Source of the DNA: Puniceicoccaceae bacterium
GTDB taxonomy: Bacteria; Verrucomicrobiota; Verrucomicrobiia; Opitutales; JAFGAQ01
Assembly: GCA_028285755.1 (NCBI GenBank)
Contig: JANQOQ010000008.1
Location: forward strand, 833,399 to 897,398
Length of the DNA: 64,000 nucleotides
Direction of reading: 5' to 3'
Position numbers and translations under genes: made by a program. Positions within the stretch are counted from its first letter, which is position 1, and each line of letters begins with the position of its first letter. The notes under the pieces are model-generated. The model worked only from the letters and a program-made list of their open reading frames with translations. It ran no database searches and had not been told where the DNA came from. Shown here in pieces: positions 24,818-32,837 of the stretch.

Positions 24818-25681
24818 TTATGATTGGGAGCGTAATACTCGGTTGACAAAATCCTTAGCGCTCCAGCGTGTGCCGTCCTTGCGCATAACGATTTTCCCGG
24901 TTTTATCAAAAAGCAGAGTTGTGACAGTATGATCTACGATGTTCTCACTTTCATACGCGATGACCCCAAACTGCTTGAGTACATCGATTATCACGTCTTT
25001 GGGACCTGTGAGATAGTCAAAGTTCTCGGGGTCAATTTCATAGGCATTGGCATATTGTCGCAGAATGCCCGGTGTGTCATAATTCGGATCAAAGGTAATA
25101 CTTGCAAAATGAATATTATCGACACCCTTTTCCGCGAGAGTCTGCTGCATTTCTTTCATTTTTTTGGTTTGCGCAGGGCACATTTCGGGCACCCGGCAAC
25201 GGGTAAAGATGAAATTCAGTATCAGCCATTCCCCCTGGTAGGTGCGGCTTTGCACGACCTTGCCGTGGTCGTTGAATAAGGCAAAATTGATCATGTAGTC
25301 ACCCTCTTTGCGAAACTGGCGGTTCTTGCGGGTAGCGGTGTCCTGCCGCAGCAGGCGATTGGCTGCAATCATCTGATTACCTTCGACTTCGTATATGGGC
25401 CAAATCTTGTCGACCCGCCAGTTGCCATTGCTTTCGTATACCCGGGCATTCACCCTTTGCCCCTCATAGCCGATTTCGATATCGCCTACCCCTGCAGTAG
25501 CAAGTAAGGGATTTGCATGCTCAAATGCTTCTTCAGAGTGGATATCGATGAGCTCCACTTTTTTGGTTTCAGCGTCAATGGAGTCGATGGTTGCACTGAT
25601 ATAATGCCGTTGAGTCTGCGCAAAGAGGTTGCTGAAAAATGCGGTTAGGGTCAGAAAAAAGGCGAGAAACAACTTATTCAT
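24818..25681 (-). CDS. SCO1/SenC family copper chaperone with N-terminal extra domain
   Basis: This protein of 287 residues has a signal peptide (LFLAFFLTLTAFFSNLFAQ). Residues about 25-105 form a small beta domain (ATIDSIDAETKKVELIDI) resembling the copper-binding CusF type. The thioredoxin-fold SCO domain follows. Its metal-site Cys are spaced five apart in FTRCRVPEMCP, rather than the classical three (CPDVC). The distal His is in NIVDHTVTTLLFD. SCO proteins load the CuA site of cytochrome oxidase subunit II, and that oxidase is encoded at 31.6-35.8 kb. It is first of a four-gene operon and diverges from ctaA. Confidence 0.92.
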   Translation of the reverse strand: MNKLFLAFFLTLTAFFSNLFAQTQRHYISATIDSIDAETKKVELIDIHSEEAFEHANPLLATAGVGDIEIGYEGQRVNARVYESNGNWRVDKIWPIYEVEGNQMIAANRLLRQDTATRKNRQFRKEGDYMINFALFNDHGKVVQSRTYQGEWLILNFIFTRCRVPEMCPAQTKKMKEMQQTLAEKGVDNIHFASITFDPNYDTPGILRQYANAYEIDPENFDYLTGPKDVIIDVLKQFGVIAYESENIVDHTVTTLLFDKTGKIVMRKDGTRWSAKDFVNRVLRSQS

Positions 25682-25846
25682 AGTAGTAAGATTACTGCAG
25701 ACTGCATCAATTAGCGATAATTTGACTGATTTTATTGATCTAATTTAAAAAATTTGGCAGCAATCAGTATAAGTATTCTTTAGAGGAGTCGTGTGTTTAT
25801 CAAGAAAAACCCGAATTTATTCTCGTTTGCTAATCTTAACTATTAG

Positions 25847-26836
25847 TTGCTGTTGAACCCTAATTCTGAAATTCGTTACAATCGCTATTTATTTTGGTTG
25901 GGAGTATTCTCCCTTGTGTGGATGACTTTGCTGTTGTTTGCCGGAGGGGCGACGACCAGTATCCGCGCCGGCATGGCGTTTTTGGACTGGCCACTGTCGA
26001 ACGGCTCGCTGAATCCGGAGGGGTGGACTACCAAACCTGATCAGCTTGCAGAGCATTCGCATCGCTTGTTGGGTATGAAGATGGGACTGCTGAGCATCAT
26101 TATGGCAGTGCTTTGCCAGATTTACGATAGGCGCGGCTGGGTGCGAAAGCTGGCGTGGAGCATCGTGGGAGTAATCATCCTTCAGGGGGTGCTCGGGGGG
26201 CTCAGGGTGTTGCTCGATGAGCAAAACATCCAGGTAGAGGGTAATTGGATTGCCCAGGTGTTTCTGATCTTGCACGCGACCGGCGCTCAGGTTACACTCT
26301 GTATGTGGGTGACTTTGGTGATTGCACTCTCGCGGCAATGGATAGCGGGAGATCGTAGCTGGCTGGACGAAGTGGGGCCCGAAATGTTCCGCATCGGAGT
26401 GATTGTTATGATCACGCTCACAATTCAGCTGCTCTGGGGTGCGATGGTGCGTCACTTTCATGCAGCAACGATCTTTGCCAATAATTTTCCTTTTCTAACC
26501 GCAAATTTACAGGGGCTGTCCAGCATATTGCCGGACGACTGGAACCTGCAGGTATTCGTACATTTTATGCACCGGGCCTGGGCCTGGGTGGTCTTTGCGG
26601 CAATTGCCTGGTTTTATTATAAAATCTGGGCCAACAAGGCAGTTTGGGGCGTATTGGGAAAATGGATGATAGCCGGGAAGGTATTATTCTTTTTGCAAAT
26701 ACTGCTGGGGGCACTTGTGGTGTGGACCTTTCGCAATCCCCATGCCGCAACCGTGCATACACTCATTGGCGCCGCCATCATGGCAATTAACTGGTCATTG
26801 ACTTTTTGGTTAGGGCAGGGGAAAGCTAGAGCTTAA
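25847..26836 (+). CDS. ctaA: Heme A synthase (COX15/CtaA family)
   Basis: This inner-membrane enzyme of 329 residues oxidises the C8 methyl of heme O to make heme A. No ATG is available at the N-terminus; TTG at 25847 (or 25853) gives MLLNPNSEIRYNRYLFWLG. GGATTSIRAGMAFLDWPLSNG is the substrate-loop signature. Heme-ligand His lie in EHSHRLLG, HATGAQVT, the HFMHRAWAW segment and the late NPHAATVHTLIGA. Eight helices are visible. Its stop overlaps the start of ctaB by one base (TAATG), so the two are coupled. Confidence 0.93.
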   Translation: MLLNPNSEIRYNRYLFWLGVFSLVWMTLLLFAGGATTSIRAGMAFLDWPLSNGSLNPEGWTTKPDQLAEHSHRLLGMKMGLLSIIMAVLCQIYDRRGWVRKLAWSIVGVIILQGVLGGLRVLLDEQNIQVEGNWIAQVFLILHATGAQVTLCMWVTLVIALSRQWIAGDRSWLDEVGPEMFRIGVIVMITLTIQLLWGAMVRHFHAATIFANNFPFLTANLQGLSSILPDDWNLQVFVHFMHRAWAWVVFAAIAWFYYKIWANKAVWGVLGKWMIAGKVLFFLQILLGALVVWTFRNPHAATVHTLIGAAIMAINWSLTFWLGQGKARA

Positions 26837-27723
26837 TGGTTGAAGTTTCCAAATCTCCCATAGCATATTTGCGTGCGCTCATATCCCTTACCAAGCCAAG
26901 GCTGAGTTTCCTATCGGTATTGACGGGACTGGTTGGCTATGCAGTGGCTCCTGCACCATTCAGCTGGACGGTCGTGATTGGCCTATTTGTAGGTATGGGT
27001 ATGGCCGCAGGTTCTGCAGCAGCCTTAAACCAGTGGATGGAGCAAAAGCGGGATGCTATGATGGAGCGTACTCGGGAGCGACCGATACCCTCGGGTGAGG
27101 TCAGTTCGATTGCTGCACTCGTATTTGGCCTCTTGATCGGAATCGTTGGTTTGGGGATTTTATTGGCAACGACCCATTGGCTTGCCATGACCCTTACATT
27201 CCTGACATTGGTCACATACTTGGCAATCTACACCCCTTCCAAGAGCTTTACACCCTGGTGTACCGCCATTGGGACGATCCCTGGGGCACTGCCACCACTC
27301 ATTGGTTGGGCCGCTTCGGAAGGAACTTTATCGACGGAGGCCTGGCTGTTATTCATTGCCATGGTCGCCTGGCAGATACCCCATTTTATGGCATTGGCCT
27401 GGATGTACCGGGAAGACTACGCAAAAGCGGATATCCCGATGATATCGGTTGTCGATACCAGTGGAAACATTGCCGCGCAGCAATCCCTGCTATTCATCAT
27501 TGTATTGATCGCATCGATGGCCGCGCTCACATTTCTGGGCCTCGCCTCCATTTGGTTTTTGGCTTTCTCGCTCATTGTTGGAGGGGTTAAACTGATTTTG
27601 GGGCTGCGATTTTTAGTTAAGCGTGAAGATGAGCAGAGCTCTAAACAACTCTTTTTCTTTTCGCTGCTTTATCTACCCATTGTATTCGGGGGATTGGTAG
27701 CAGATGTGTTATGGATTTCTTAA
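26836..27723 (+). CDS. ctaB: Protoheme IX farnesyltransferase
   Basis: This inner-membrane UbiA-type prenyltransferase of 295 residues attaches farnesyl to heme B to give heme O, the substrate of CtaA. The Asp-rich prenyl-diphosphate motif is seen as NQWMEQKRDAMMERTRERP (about residues 64-82). The second loop YREDYAKADIPMI is also present. Nine hydrophobic segments follow the LTKPRLSFLSVLTG start. It shares one base with ctaA and lies 3 bases before the DUF420 gene, so the three form a heme A operon. Confidence 0.96.
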   Translation: MVEVSKSPIAYLRALISLTKPRLSFLSVLTGLVGYAVAPAPFSWTVVIGLFVGMGMAAGSAAALNQWMEQKRDAMMERTRERPIPSGEVSSIAALVFGLLIGIVGLGILLATTHWLAMTLTFLTLVTYLAIYTPSKSFTPWCTAIGTIPGALPPLIGWAASEGTLSTEAWLLFIAMVAWQIPHFMALAWMYREDYAKADIPMISVVDTSGNIAAQQSLLFIIVLIASMAALTFLGLASIWFLAFSLIVGGVKLILGLRFLVKREDEQSSKQLFFFSLLYLPIVFGGLVADVLWIS

Positions 27724-27726
27724 GCG

Positions 27727-28146
27727 ATGAATATACCTTTTCCAGAGATTAATGCGGGTTTGAATAGTTTGGCGACCTTGCTTCTGCTTGCGGGGTTTGC
27801 AGCAATCCGGCAGGAGAAAAAAGAGCTGCACCGGAAGTGCATGGTGTCGGCATTTATCGTATCGGCGCTATTTCTGGTGTTCTATGTCACTCACAAAATT
27901 ATCGTTAAAGGGGTGCACACCCCGTTTCAGGGGGAGGGCTTCTGGCAGATCTTTTACTATGCGATGCTGGTGACGCATGTGATCCTAGCGATGGTCGTAT
28001 TGCCCCTGATTCTGCGGACCCTCTGGCTCGCGATCAAAGAACGTTTTGAAACCCATAAAAAATGGGCCCGCTGGACTTACCCCATCTGGCTCTATGTTTC
28101 GGTCACCGGTGTGCTGGTCTATTTCTTCCTTTACCAGTGGTTTTAA
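27727..28146 (+). CDS. DUF420 family membrane protein (CtaM-like oxidase assembly factor)
   Basis: This protein of 139 residues has four helices, typical of DUF420. It has the family pattern of His in loops: LHRKCM, YVTHKIIVKG, VTHVILA and HKKWARWTYPIWLYVSVTG. Homologues in Gram-positive bacteria (CtaM/YozB) are needed for heme-copper oxidase maturation. Its place immediately after ctaB fits that role. Confidence 0.88.
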   Translation: MNIPFPEINAGLNSLATLLLLAGFAAIRQEKKELHRKCMVSAFIVSALFLVFYVTHKIIVKGVHTPFQGEGFWQIFYYAMLVTHVILAMVVLPLILRTLWLAIKERFETHKKWARWTYPIWLYVSVTGVLVYFFLYQWF

Positions 28147-28183
28147 AAAAGGAAATCCGATACCCCATGTAGGAGTATCGGAT
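28145..28183 (-). terminator. Terminator of the minus-strand pspA/membrane protein pair
   Basis: ATCCGATAC (28155-28163) pairs perfectly with GTATCGGAT (28175-28183) around an 11-base loop. Read on the minus strand the stem is followed by TTCCTTTTTT (28145-28154). It lies 30 bases past the stop of the 434-residue membrane protein. On the plus strand there is no T-run, so its effect on the DUF420 transcript is uncertain. Confidence 0.72.
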
Positions 28184-28212
28184 AAGGGTTGGAGGAGAAA
28201 AGCTTTAGTTTT

Positions 28213-29517
28213 TTAGTTCCAATCTTCGAAGGTCTCCTGGGTTCTTGCCTTTAACTGGTGCCAGGTAAATTTGCGACCTTCCAGAAAGCTTGCACCAATT
28301 ACGACCGCTAAGCCCAGTCCCGCCAATGCAATCCAGCTAATGCTATCGTGCTGAGATATTGCTAGAACCGCATAGTAAATGACTCCGAATAGGATCATGA
28401 ATGTACCATTAACCAATTCGAAAAGTTCTCGCATATGGAAGCCAATAACAACACTGATCAGCCCAATTGCGATGGCTATGAAGCCAATCCAGTCAAATAG
28501 ATCAAGTAGTGTGAAAAAACCGAGTGTAATCGTTACCAGCAGAATGGTTACTGAACGCAGATTTCGAGTATCCTCAGCTCTGACCATCAAAATAGAATAC
28601 GTTAAGCTAAGAAAAAGTAAGCTCTGAACATAACCAGGAACTTCAGGAAGAAATTCCGTGATTAGGTTATTCGTGTTCAATGTGAGTGAAAAGGCTGCGA
28701 GGAAGTTGATGATTCCGAAAACTCGAAAGACATTTCGCGTTCCCTTCATTTTGCATTCACGAACAATCGTATAATTACAAACTACTCCAAGAGTAACCAA
28801 TACTAATGAGAGTAGCAGGTAACTTCCTTCTACCTCTACTAGGTTTCGACCCACGAGCACGGCAATGGGAGGAATAAAAGCAAGGCGTGCGATTATACCT
28901 TCGGGGCTACGCAGGATAGAGTGTTTCTTAGATAAGTTTCCAACGATTACGATGGATGGGATGGCCATCAAGAGAACCTGAATAGCAATAAAATCTGGAT
29001 CTCTAAATGGTAATAGCAATGCGAAGTTCATTATTATATATAGCGGTGCCAATGTGCTCGAAAGCTTGCGTAGCCAACCGGCATAACCCAGCCAGGTCGT
29101 TGCGATGAGTATCGGTACGCTTACTCCCATGAGCAGTGTTAGCTCCCCATAGCCAATATACCAGGTGCTGTCAGTTAGCCCTTGATATCGTGCATAGATA
29201 AATGCTGCATGTTGAGCCAAATGAACGGGCAAAATGATTGCGGTCAACCCCAGCAAGGTGCGCCCACCGGCACTGTCTTTCCAACGCTTCGCGCAGAACC
29301 AGCCTCCAGCCGCCAGTGCTATTGTAAATCCGAGGAATGTGTAATAACTTCCCAGAATGTTGTCGCCCACCACGTCACGCATAATAAATTGGTATGCGGC
29401 AACGAGAAGGATGACGACTCCGCTGATCCTCAACAGGCGCATTATGTTCATAGCATTTCGCTGAGCAGTTGAAGTTTCACTCGTATTGGGATTTCCGGCC
29501 TCCAGTGATGTGTTCAT
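28213..29517 (-). CDS. Multi-pass membrane protein of unknown function, paired with PspA
   Basis: This protein of 434 residues has a hydrophilic N-terminal 30 residues. About twelve hydrophobic helices follow, including RISGVVILLVAAYQFIM, LGFTIALAAGGWFCA and WIALAGLGLAVVIGASFLEG, with few charged residues between. The short charged C-terminus (RTQETFEDWN) is probably cytoplasmic. I do not recognise a transporter motif. The start shares one base with the end of the PspA-like gene (TAATG), so its production is tied to PspA. A role in membrane stress sensing or repair is a guess from this pairing. Confidence 0.8.
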   Translation of the reverse strand: MNTSLEAGNPNTSETSTAQRNAMNIMRLLRISGVVILLVAAYQFIMRDVVGDNILGSYYTFLGFTIALAAGGWFCAKRWKDSAGGRTLLGLTAIILPVHLAQHAAFIYARYQGLTDSTWYIGYGELTLLMGVSVPILIATTWLGYAGWLRKLSSTLAPLYIIMNFALLLPFRDPDFIAIQVLLMAIPSIVIVGNLSKKHSILRSPEGIIARLAFIPPIAVLVGRNLVEVEGSYLLLSLVLVTLGVVCNYTIVRECKMKGTRNVFRVFGIINFLAAFSLTLNTNNLITEFLPEVPGYVQSLLFLSLTYSILMVRAEDTRNLRSVTILLVTITLGFFTLLDLFDWIGFIAIAIGLISVVIGFHMRELFELVNGTFMILFGVIYYAVLAISQHDSISWIALAGLGLAVVIGASFLEGRKFTWHQLKARTQETFEDWN

Positions 29518-30173
29518 TATGCGTTCTCCTTGTTTTGGGATTGGATTAAAGCATCCAGCTCAGCGCTTAGCTCAGCATCGGAATCTGCCTTTTCGAATTC
29601 GCGGTCAAGGTGGTCAATGTCTTCCACCTCGTCCTCGTTGCAAATCTCGTTGGTGAGCACCTTTTCTTCCCAACGATCAAAAACGCCTGTCAGGTCGGAG
29701 CCCTCATCGCATATTCCTTGGGTTTCTGAGATTGCCTTTGCCTGGTAATCCCGGGCAGCAAGCACATCTTTCTTATGCTTCATCTCAGAAACCTTGTTGC
29801 TGAGTGTATTGGAAGTTGCCTCGACCTTATCAATGACCTGCTTCAGGTTCTTGAGTTCTGCCTCGAGCTTCTTGACTTGTTCTTCGTTGGCTTTTTTGCG
29901 GCGAAGGCACCCCAGGGCCTTTTCCTTGTCATTCGCAGCATTTGCAGCTGCCCGCTCCTGCCAGACCTCCTGCTTTTTACAGGCCTCCTCAATGCGGGTT
30001 TCAAGAGACTCCTGTTGTTTTTGCAGGCGTTGCAGCCTAACGCGCACTTTTGCGAGGTGCTCCTGCGACTCTTTAATGACTGCTTCTGTGGCAGCCTCAT
30101 GGTTTTCGACACTGTTTAAGAGCCCCTCGATACTGGAGCTTAAACTGACTTTGATTCGTTTAAATAACTTCAT
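29517..30173 (-). CDS. pspA: PspA/IM30 family protein
   Basis: The start MKLFKRIKVSLSSSIEG gives 218 residues. A longer reading from 30209 adds an unrelated leader. The N-terminal amphipathic helix is followed by a long coiled coil (about residues 30-155) rich in Gln, Glu, Lys and Arg, the PspA/IM30 architecture. The acidic tail (EDEVEDIDHLDREF) is longer than usual. Such proteins form scaffolds on the inner membrane face and guard it against leakage. It is co-transcribed with the 434-residue membrane protein. The 239 bases to the next gene are strongly AT-rich and hold divergent promoters. Confidence 0.82.
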   Translation of the reverse strand: MKLFKRIKVSLSSSIEGLLNSVENHEAATEAVIKESQEHLAKVRVRLQRLQKQQESLETRIEEACKKQEVWQERAAANAANDKEKALGCLRRKKANEEQVKKLEAELKNLKQVIDKVEATSNTLSNKVSEMKHKKDVLAARDYQAKAISETQGICDEGSDLTGVFDRWEEKVLTNEICNEDEVEDIDHLDREFEKADSDAELSAELDALIQSQNKENA

Positions 30174-30412
30174 AATGTTTTTTTGGTTATACGAATCTCT
30201 ACATTGCATTGAGCTTACCAGTTATGAGTATAAATTTTGTAAAGTATTGATATTCATATATAAAAGAACCTTTGAGTTATGTTTTTGTAGATATAATACT
30301 GGTTATGATATACAAAATTTAATTACAGGTATTCATATTATGTATATTATTTGAAGCAAGATAAGGTTTTTAAGGTTGAAAATTAAGCAGGAATTTGAAG
30401 CGTTGCGGATTT
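30174..30412. other. AT-rich divergent intergenic region
   Basis: These 239 bases separate pspA (minus) from the sugar kinase (plus). They are much richer in A and T than the flanking genes, with many TATA-like words (TTCATATATAAAAG, TAGATATAATAC). Both promoters should lie here, but I could not settle on specific -35/-10 pairs. No ORF of interest is seen. Confidence 0.5.
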
Positions 30413-31420
30413 ATGGAGTTTGAGAAAGACCGGAAATACGACGTTTACGGCGTCGGAAACGCAATAGTGGATATCCTCGCATTTACGGACGATGCCTTTA
30501 TACAGAAGCTGGATCTAAGCAAGGGCAGTATGAACCTGGTGGATGCAGATCGCCAAAGACTTATTCTGGATGGCCTTGAGGATATTGAGCTTAAGATGAA
30601 ATCGGGCGGCTCGGGTGCAAACTCCATGGTGGGGATCGCCCAAAGCGGCGGTACGGGTATTTTTGTCGGCAAAGTGGCCGATGATATTCACGGCGACTTT
30701 TATGTGGAGGATATGCGGGAGACGGGCATCGTATTTGATATCCCCCCGGCGGTAGACAGCCACAGTCCGACTGCGACCTCTGTGATTTTGACGACCTCAG
30801 ATGCGGAGCGCACCATGTGCACACACCTCGGGGCTTCGATTGATTTAAGTAAGACAGATATTGAGGAGACTGCTATCCGTGAGAGCAAGGTTGTCTACGT
30901 AGAAGGTTATCTCTGGATGGGGCCCGGAACCAAGGAGGCATGCGTTCGTGCACTGGAGATTGCGAAGCAAGTGGGCACCAAGGTCAGCTTTACCTTTTCC
31001 GATTCTTTCGTGGTAGAGGGTCTGGCTGATGAATTTAAGGCACTTGTGAGTGATTATTGTGACATTGTTTTTTGCAATGCGGACGAAGCACGGGCGTTTA
31101 GTGGTGAGACCGATCTGGATGCCGCCGGCTTAAGCATCGGTGAAAGCGTGGAACTTGTTTTTATAACCGATGGGAGCGCCGGTTGCCTTGTTATCGAGGA
31201 GGGTAAGATCGAGCGTGTTGAGGGATTTAAGGTGGATGCACTGGATACGGTTGGTGCGGGGGATGCCTTTGCCGGGGGGGCTTTATTTGGCTTAACGCAT
31301 GGTTATTCTTCCCAACAGGCAGCGCGTTGGGGAAATTACCTGGCGTCGGAGGTTGTGAAAATCCATGGACCCCGATTATCAGGGGATTTAAGGCCACAAC
31401 TTGAAAAAATCCTCTCCTAA
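30413..31420 (+). CDS. PfkB family carbohydrate kinase (adenosine-kinase-like)
   Basis: The ATG at 30413 gives 335 residues; an in-frame TTG 18 bases upstream is less likely. The ribokinase-fold signatures are SGGSGANSMVGIAQSGG at the N-terminal side and the anion-hole and catalytic-base motif DTVGAGDAFAGGALFG near the C-terminus. N-x-x-E (NADEARAF) is also there. DVYGVGNAIVDILAF and the lid region resemble the adenosine kinase/fructokinase branch that is common beside core metabolism. It phosphorylates a sugar or nucleoside; the substrate is not fixed by sequence. It stands alone between pspA and the cox operon. Confidence 0.9.
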   Translation: MEFEKDRKYDVYGVGNAIVDILAFTDDAFIQKLDLSKGSMNLVDADRQRLILDGLEDIELKMKSGGSGANSMVGIAQSGGTGIFVGKVADDIHGDFYVEDMRETGIVFDIPPAVDSHSPTATSVILTTSDAERTMCTHLGASIDLSKTDIEETAIRESKVVYVEGYLWMGPGTKEACVRALEIAKQVGTKVSFTFSDSFVVEGLADEFKALVSDYCDIVFCNADEARAFSGETDLDAAGLSIGESVELVFITDGSAGCLVIEEGKIERVEGFKVDALDTVGAGDAFAGGALFGLTHGYSSQQAARWGNYLASEVVKIHGPRLSGDLRPQLEKILS

Positions 31421-31434
31421 GCACTAAAAAAGTT

Positions 31435-31444
31435 ACTTATAAGT
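31435..31444. repeat. 10-base palindrome, copy 1 (before the cox operon)
   Basis: ACTTATAAGT lies 142 bases upstream of coxB. The same TTACTTATAAGT word recurs at 36643-36654, after ctaG. Its role is unknown. Confidence 0.35.
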
Positions 31445-31585
31445 CATATAATTGAAAATAGTAGGTTGAAATTTTGAATTCATTCCTTTTGCATAGGCAC
31501 ACTGTTGCTGTAGTAGTTACCTGCTGATTCATTTTTTTGGATGGGGTTTGTGGGGGCTACCTATCTAGTTGCTCTCTATTAGTGT

Positions 31586-32818
31586 ATGAACCGTATCTTA
31601 AAAGGAATGGGTAAGTTCTTGGGACTTATCGGAATATTGCTGCTAGCCGGTTGTGATTATCAAAGTCGCCAGTCGACTTTTGATCCGAAGGGCCCGGTAG
31701 CGCTCAGGCAGTTGGAGCTCTTCAACCTCACTGTGTGGGTGTGCACGTTTATTTTTATCTTTGTAGGGGGAGCCCTCGCCTACGCCGTTTGGAAGTATCG
31801 CGAACGGAAATCGGATGATCCCGATTTTAAGCCGAAGCAGTCCCATGGGAATCCCCTGGTGGAAATCGGGCTTATTGTTGCGTCTATATTACTGTTGGTC
31901 GTAATCGCCATTCCTACACTCGATGCGATCTGGTATACCCATGATACGCCCGACGATGAAGCCAGTAAGCTCGGTGCATGGTATCAGGGCGAACTCTCTG
32001 AAGGTGCGGAAACCGAAGTGCTGGAAGTGGTAGTATACGGGCTGCAATGGTGGTGGGAATTTCAATATCCGCAATTGGGCATTACGACCGCAAATGAACT
32101 GATCATCCCTGTTGGTAAGGTGGTGCACGTCGAGCTGCGTTCCCGTGATGTATTACACTCATTCTGGTTACCGAAGATTGCGGGTAAGGTGGACACCATA
32201 CCCGGCCGCGCCAACAGCATGTGGATTCAGGCAGACGAAGAGGGGCACTATTACGGACAGTGTGCGGAGTATTGCGGAGAGAGCCATGCTTACATGCTTT
32301 TTCGTGCGGATGCACTGAGCAATGAAGATTTTCACAAATGGGTAGAACACCAGAAAACCCCTCCCAAGGCACCTGATGGTGGTGACGACTGGGGCGCTTG
32401 GATCAGCAGTGTCAATGCAAACCCCGATAGTGTAAAAGGGGATGATGTTTTGGAAGGTGCGAGCCTGTTTTACTCGAAAACCTGTGTAGTATGCCACGCG
32501 ATCCAGGGTGCGGGCATCGCTGGAATCGGCGGACCGGATCTTACCCATGTGGCAAGCCGTAAGACCCTCGCGGCCGGTTGGCTCGATAACCGCAAGGAGA
32601 CCAATGACGAAAGCGGGGATGCCGAGATTGATCCCGAGATCCAGCTGGAGAACCTGACTCGGTGGATCTACGAGTCTGAGAACATCAAGCCGGGTAACCG
32701 CATGTATATCGGCAGTGTTGGGGTGCAAAATGGCCTGAATACATTAAAAGGCACACCGAATGAAATCACTGAGGAAGAAGCCCGCAAGATCGCGATCTTC
32801 CTGCAAAATTTAAAATAA
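31586..32818 (+). CDS. coxB: Cytochrome c oxidase subunit II fused to cytochrome c (caa3 type)
   Basis: This protein of 410 residues is a lipoprotein with lipobox GILLLAGC. Two helices (LTVWVCTFIFIFVGGALAYAVW and LIVASILLLVVIAIPTL) anchor it. The periplasmic cupredoxin domain carries the CuA site in HSFWLPKIAGK and QCAEYCGESHAYM. A fused C-terminal cytochrome c domain binds heme covalently at CVVCH, with the axial Met probably in GNRMYI. It takes electrons for subunit I and marks the enzyme as caa3 type. It is first in the operon coxB-coxA-coxC-coxIV-ctaG. The SCO protein at 25 kb probably loads its copper. Confidence 0.96.
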   Translation: MNRILKGMGKFLGLIGILLLAGCDYQSRQSTFDPKGPVALRQLELFNLTVWVCTFIFIFVGGALAYAVWKYRERKSDDPDFKPKQSHGNPLVEIGLIVASILLLVVIAIPTLDAIWYTHDTPDDEASKLGAWYQGELSEGAETEVLEVVVYGLQWWWEFQYPQLGITTANELIIPVGKVVHVELRSRDVLHSFWLPKIAGKVDTIPGRANSMWIQADEEGHYYGQCAEYCGESHAYMLFRADALSNEDFHKWVEHQKTPPKAPDGGDDWGAWISSVNANPDSVKGDDVLEGASLFYSKTCVVCHAIQGAGIAGIGGPDLTHVASRKTLAAGWLDNRKETNDESGDAEIDPEIQLENLTRWIYESENIKPGNRMYIGSVGVQNGLNTLKGTPNEITEEEARKIAIFLQNLK

Positions 32819-32837
32819 CTACCCGGAGATTATACGT

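Noticed and set aside
25889..26461. 190-residue His- and Gln-rich frame antisense to ctaA
   Set aside because: The odd composition is the reverse reading of Leu/Val-rich membrane helices. No domain and no promoter context support it.
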